From positions 5,966,333-6,030,332 of the forward strand of contig NC_058045.1 of NCBI RefSeq assembly GCF_020085105.1: a stretch of 64,000 bases of DNA, read 5' to 3'. Positions 63,401 to 64,000 of this stretch are shown piece after piece; position 1 is the stretch's first letter; every line of letters begins with the position of its first letter. The stretch is from Siniperca chuatsi (lineage: Eukaryota > Chordata > Actinopteri > Centrarchiformes > Sinipercidae). The translations under genes were made by a program, and so were the position numbers. A model generated the notes under the pieces. The model was not told the origin of the DNA, did not search any database, and was given only the letters and a program-made list of their open reading frames with translations.

Positions 63401-64000
63401 CAAACCACAGGCGAATGAATGTACTTGATGTGATTGCGACGGCTGATTGTTTACAGAGCCGAGGCATTCCACGCTCTCTAATCCACATGAATAAACAGCC
63501 AGATCACCACAGAGTTGGTTGTGCTCCAGTCAAAAAGCCTCTCTTGTGTCTGCAACAACATATCCATCATTCATTGTCTTTGGCAAAAAAATGCCTACAG
63601 GCAGCTTCATTTGCCAGACAGATTTTTAGTTTTGTTTTTCCATCTTTTAGAGAACGGTAACTTGCCTTAGAGGACAATGGCAACATCTTTGTTTGTTTGA
63701 GTTTGATATCCAGTTTTAATCACCATAACTCACTTAATCAGCAAAAACAGTGTGTCAATCAGCATGTTTGATTTTTGCCAAAGGAAAGTGTTCAAGAAAT
63801 AATGCTTAATATCACAAGACAATGCTTATGACTTTGTCATTTGATATATTTTGCATGTGATGAACAGCTTAAAAGGTATGAAACTAGTCTCAAGGCGAGT
63901 GTGTTAACCATCTTGTGTGTATGCAGGCAGGTGTGTTAAGTGCAGATGCAGCAGTAATGTATCTGGGGTCTGCACATCTCCTGCAGTGATTATGTGGGTG
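60407..64000. other. Probable first intron of the rightmost gene
   Basis: No exon or repeat was identified with confidence. One open stretch after an acceptor-like sequence at about 61942 is noted and rejected elsewhere. The sequence runs off the right edge. Confidence 0.4.

Overview
This is vertebrate nuclear DNA, almost certainly from a spiny-rayed teleost fish. The genes have split exons with GT-AG introns. The introns are full of fish-type interspersed repeats: a tRNA-derived SINE, decayed non-LTR retrotransposons, hAT-like and TTAA-flanked MITEs, and long (AT)n and (CA)n tracts. Nothing looks bacterial, there is no CRISPR array, and almost all long open frames are accidental.

Layout from left to right. 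(1) Positions 1-14345, minus strand: the 5' end of mon2, with coding exons 1-3 (about the first 100 residues). The gene runs off the left edge, and its introns hold most of the mobile DNA. (2) Positions 18966-34833, minus strand: a complete 15-exon GABA/taurine-type transporter of the SLC6 family, best matched to slc6a13 (GAT2). (3) Positions 39400-43980, minus strand: a complete 9-exon akr1d1 (steroid 5-beta-reductase, 326 residues) with its catalytic residues intact. (4) Positions 44948-56542, plus strand: a complete trim24-like TIF1 gene (17 coding exons, about 941 residues), head to head with akr1d1 across a CpG-rich gap of about 1 kb. (5) Positions 60352-60406, plus strand: the first coding exon of an unidentified gene starting with a signal peptide; the rest lies to the right.

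The genes do not form a functional pathway. MON2 works in endosome-Golgi traffic, SLC6A13 takes up GABA and taurine at the plasma membrane, AKR1D1 acts in bile-acid and steroid metabolism, and TRIM24 is a nuclear chromatin reader and E3 ligase. The akr1d1-trim24 adjacency matches the order remembered for human 7q33-34. From memory, mon2 and slc6a13 are on human chromosome 12, so the linkage here is teleost-specific or ancestral.

The most notable observations are in trim24. The bromodomain has lost the residues that normally hold acetyl-lysine, and the residues just before the PHD finger are changed. The predicted protein lacks the nuclear-receptor LXXLL segment, one intron is of the GC-AG type, and an upstream ORF overlaps the start codon. 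No wholly new biological system was found. All exon models were read by eye from splice signals, reading phase and remembered protein families, without any alignment or transcript data.
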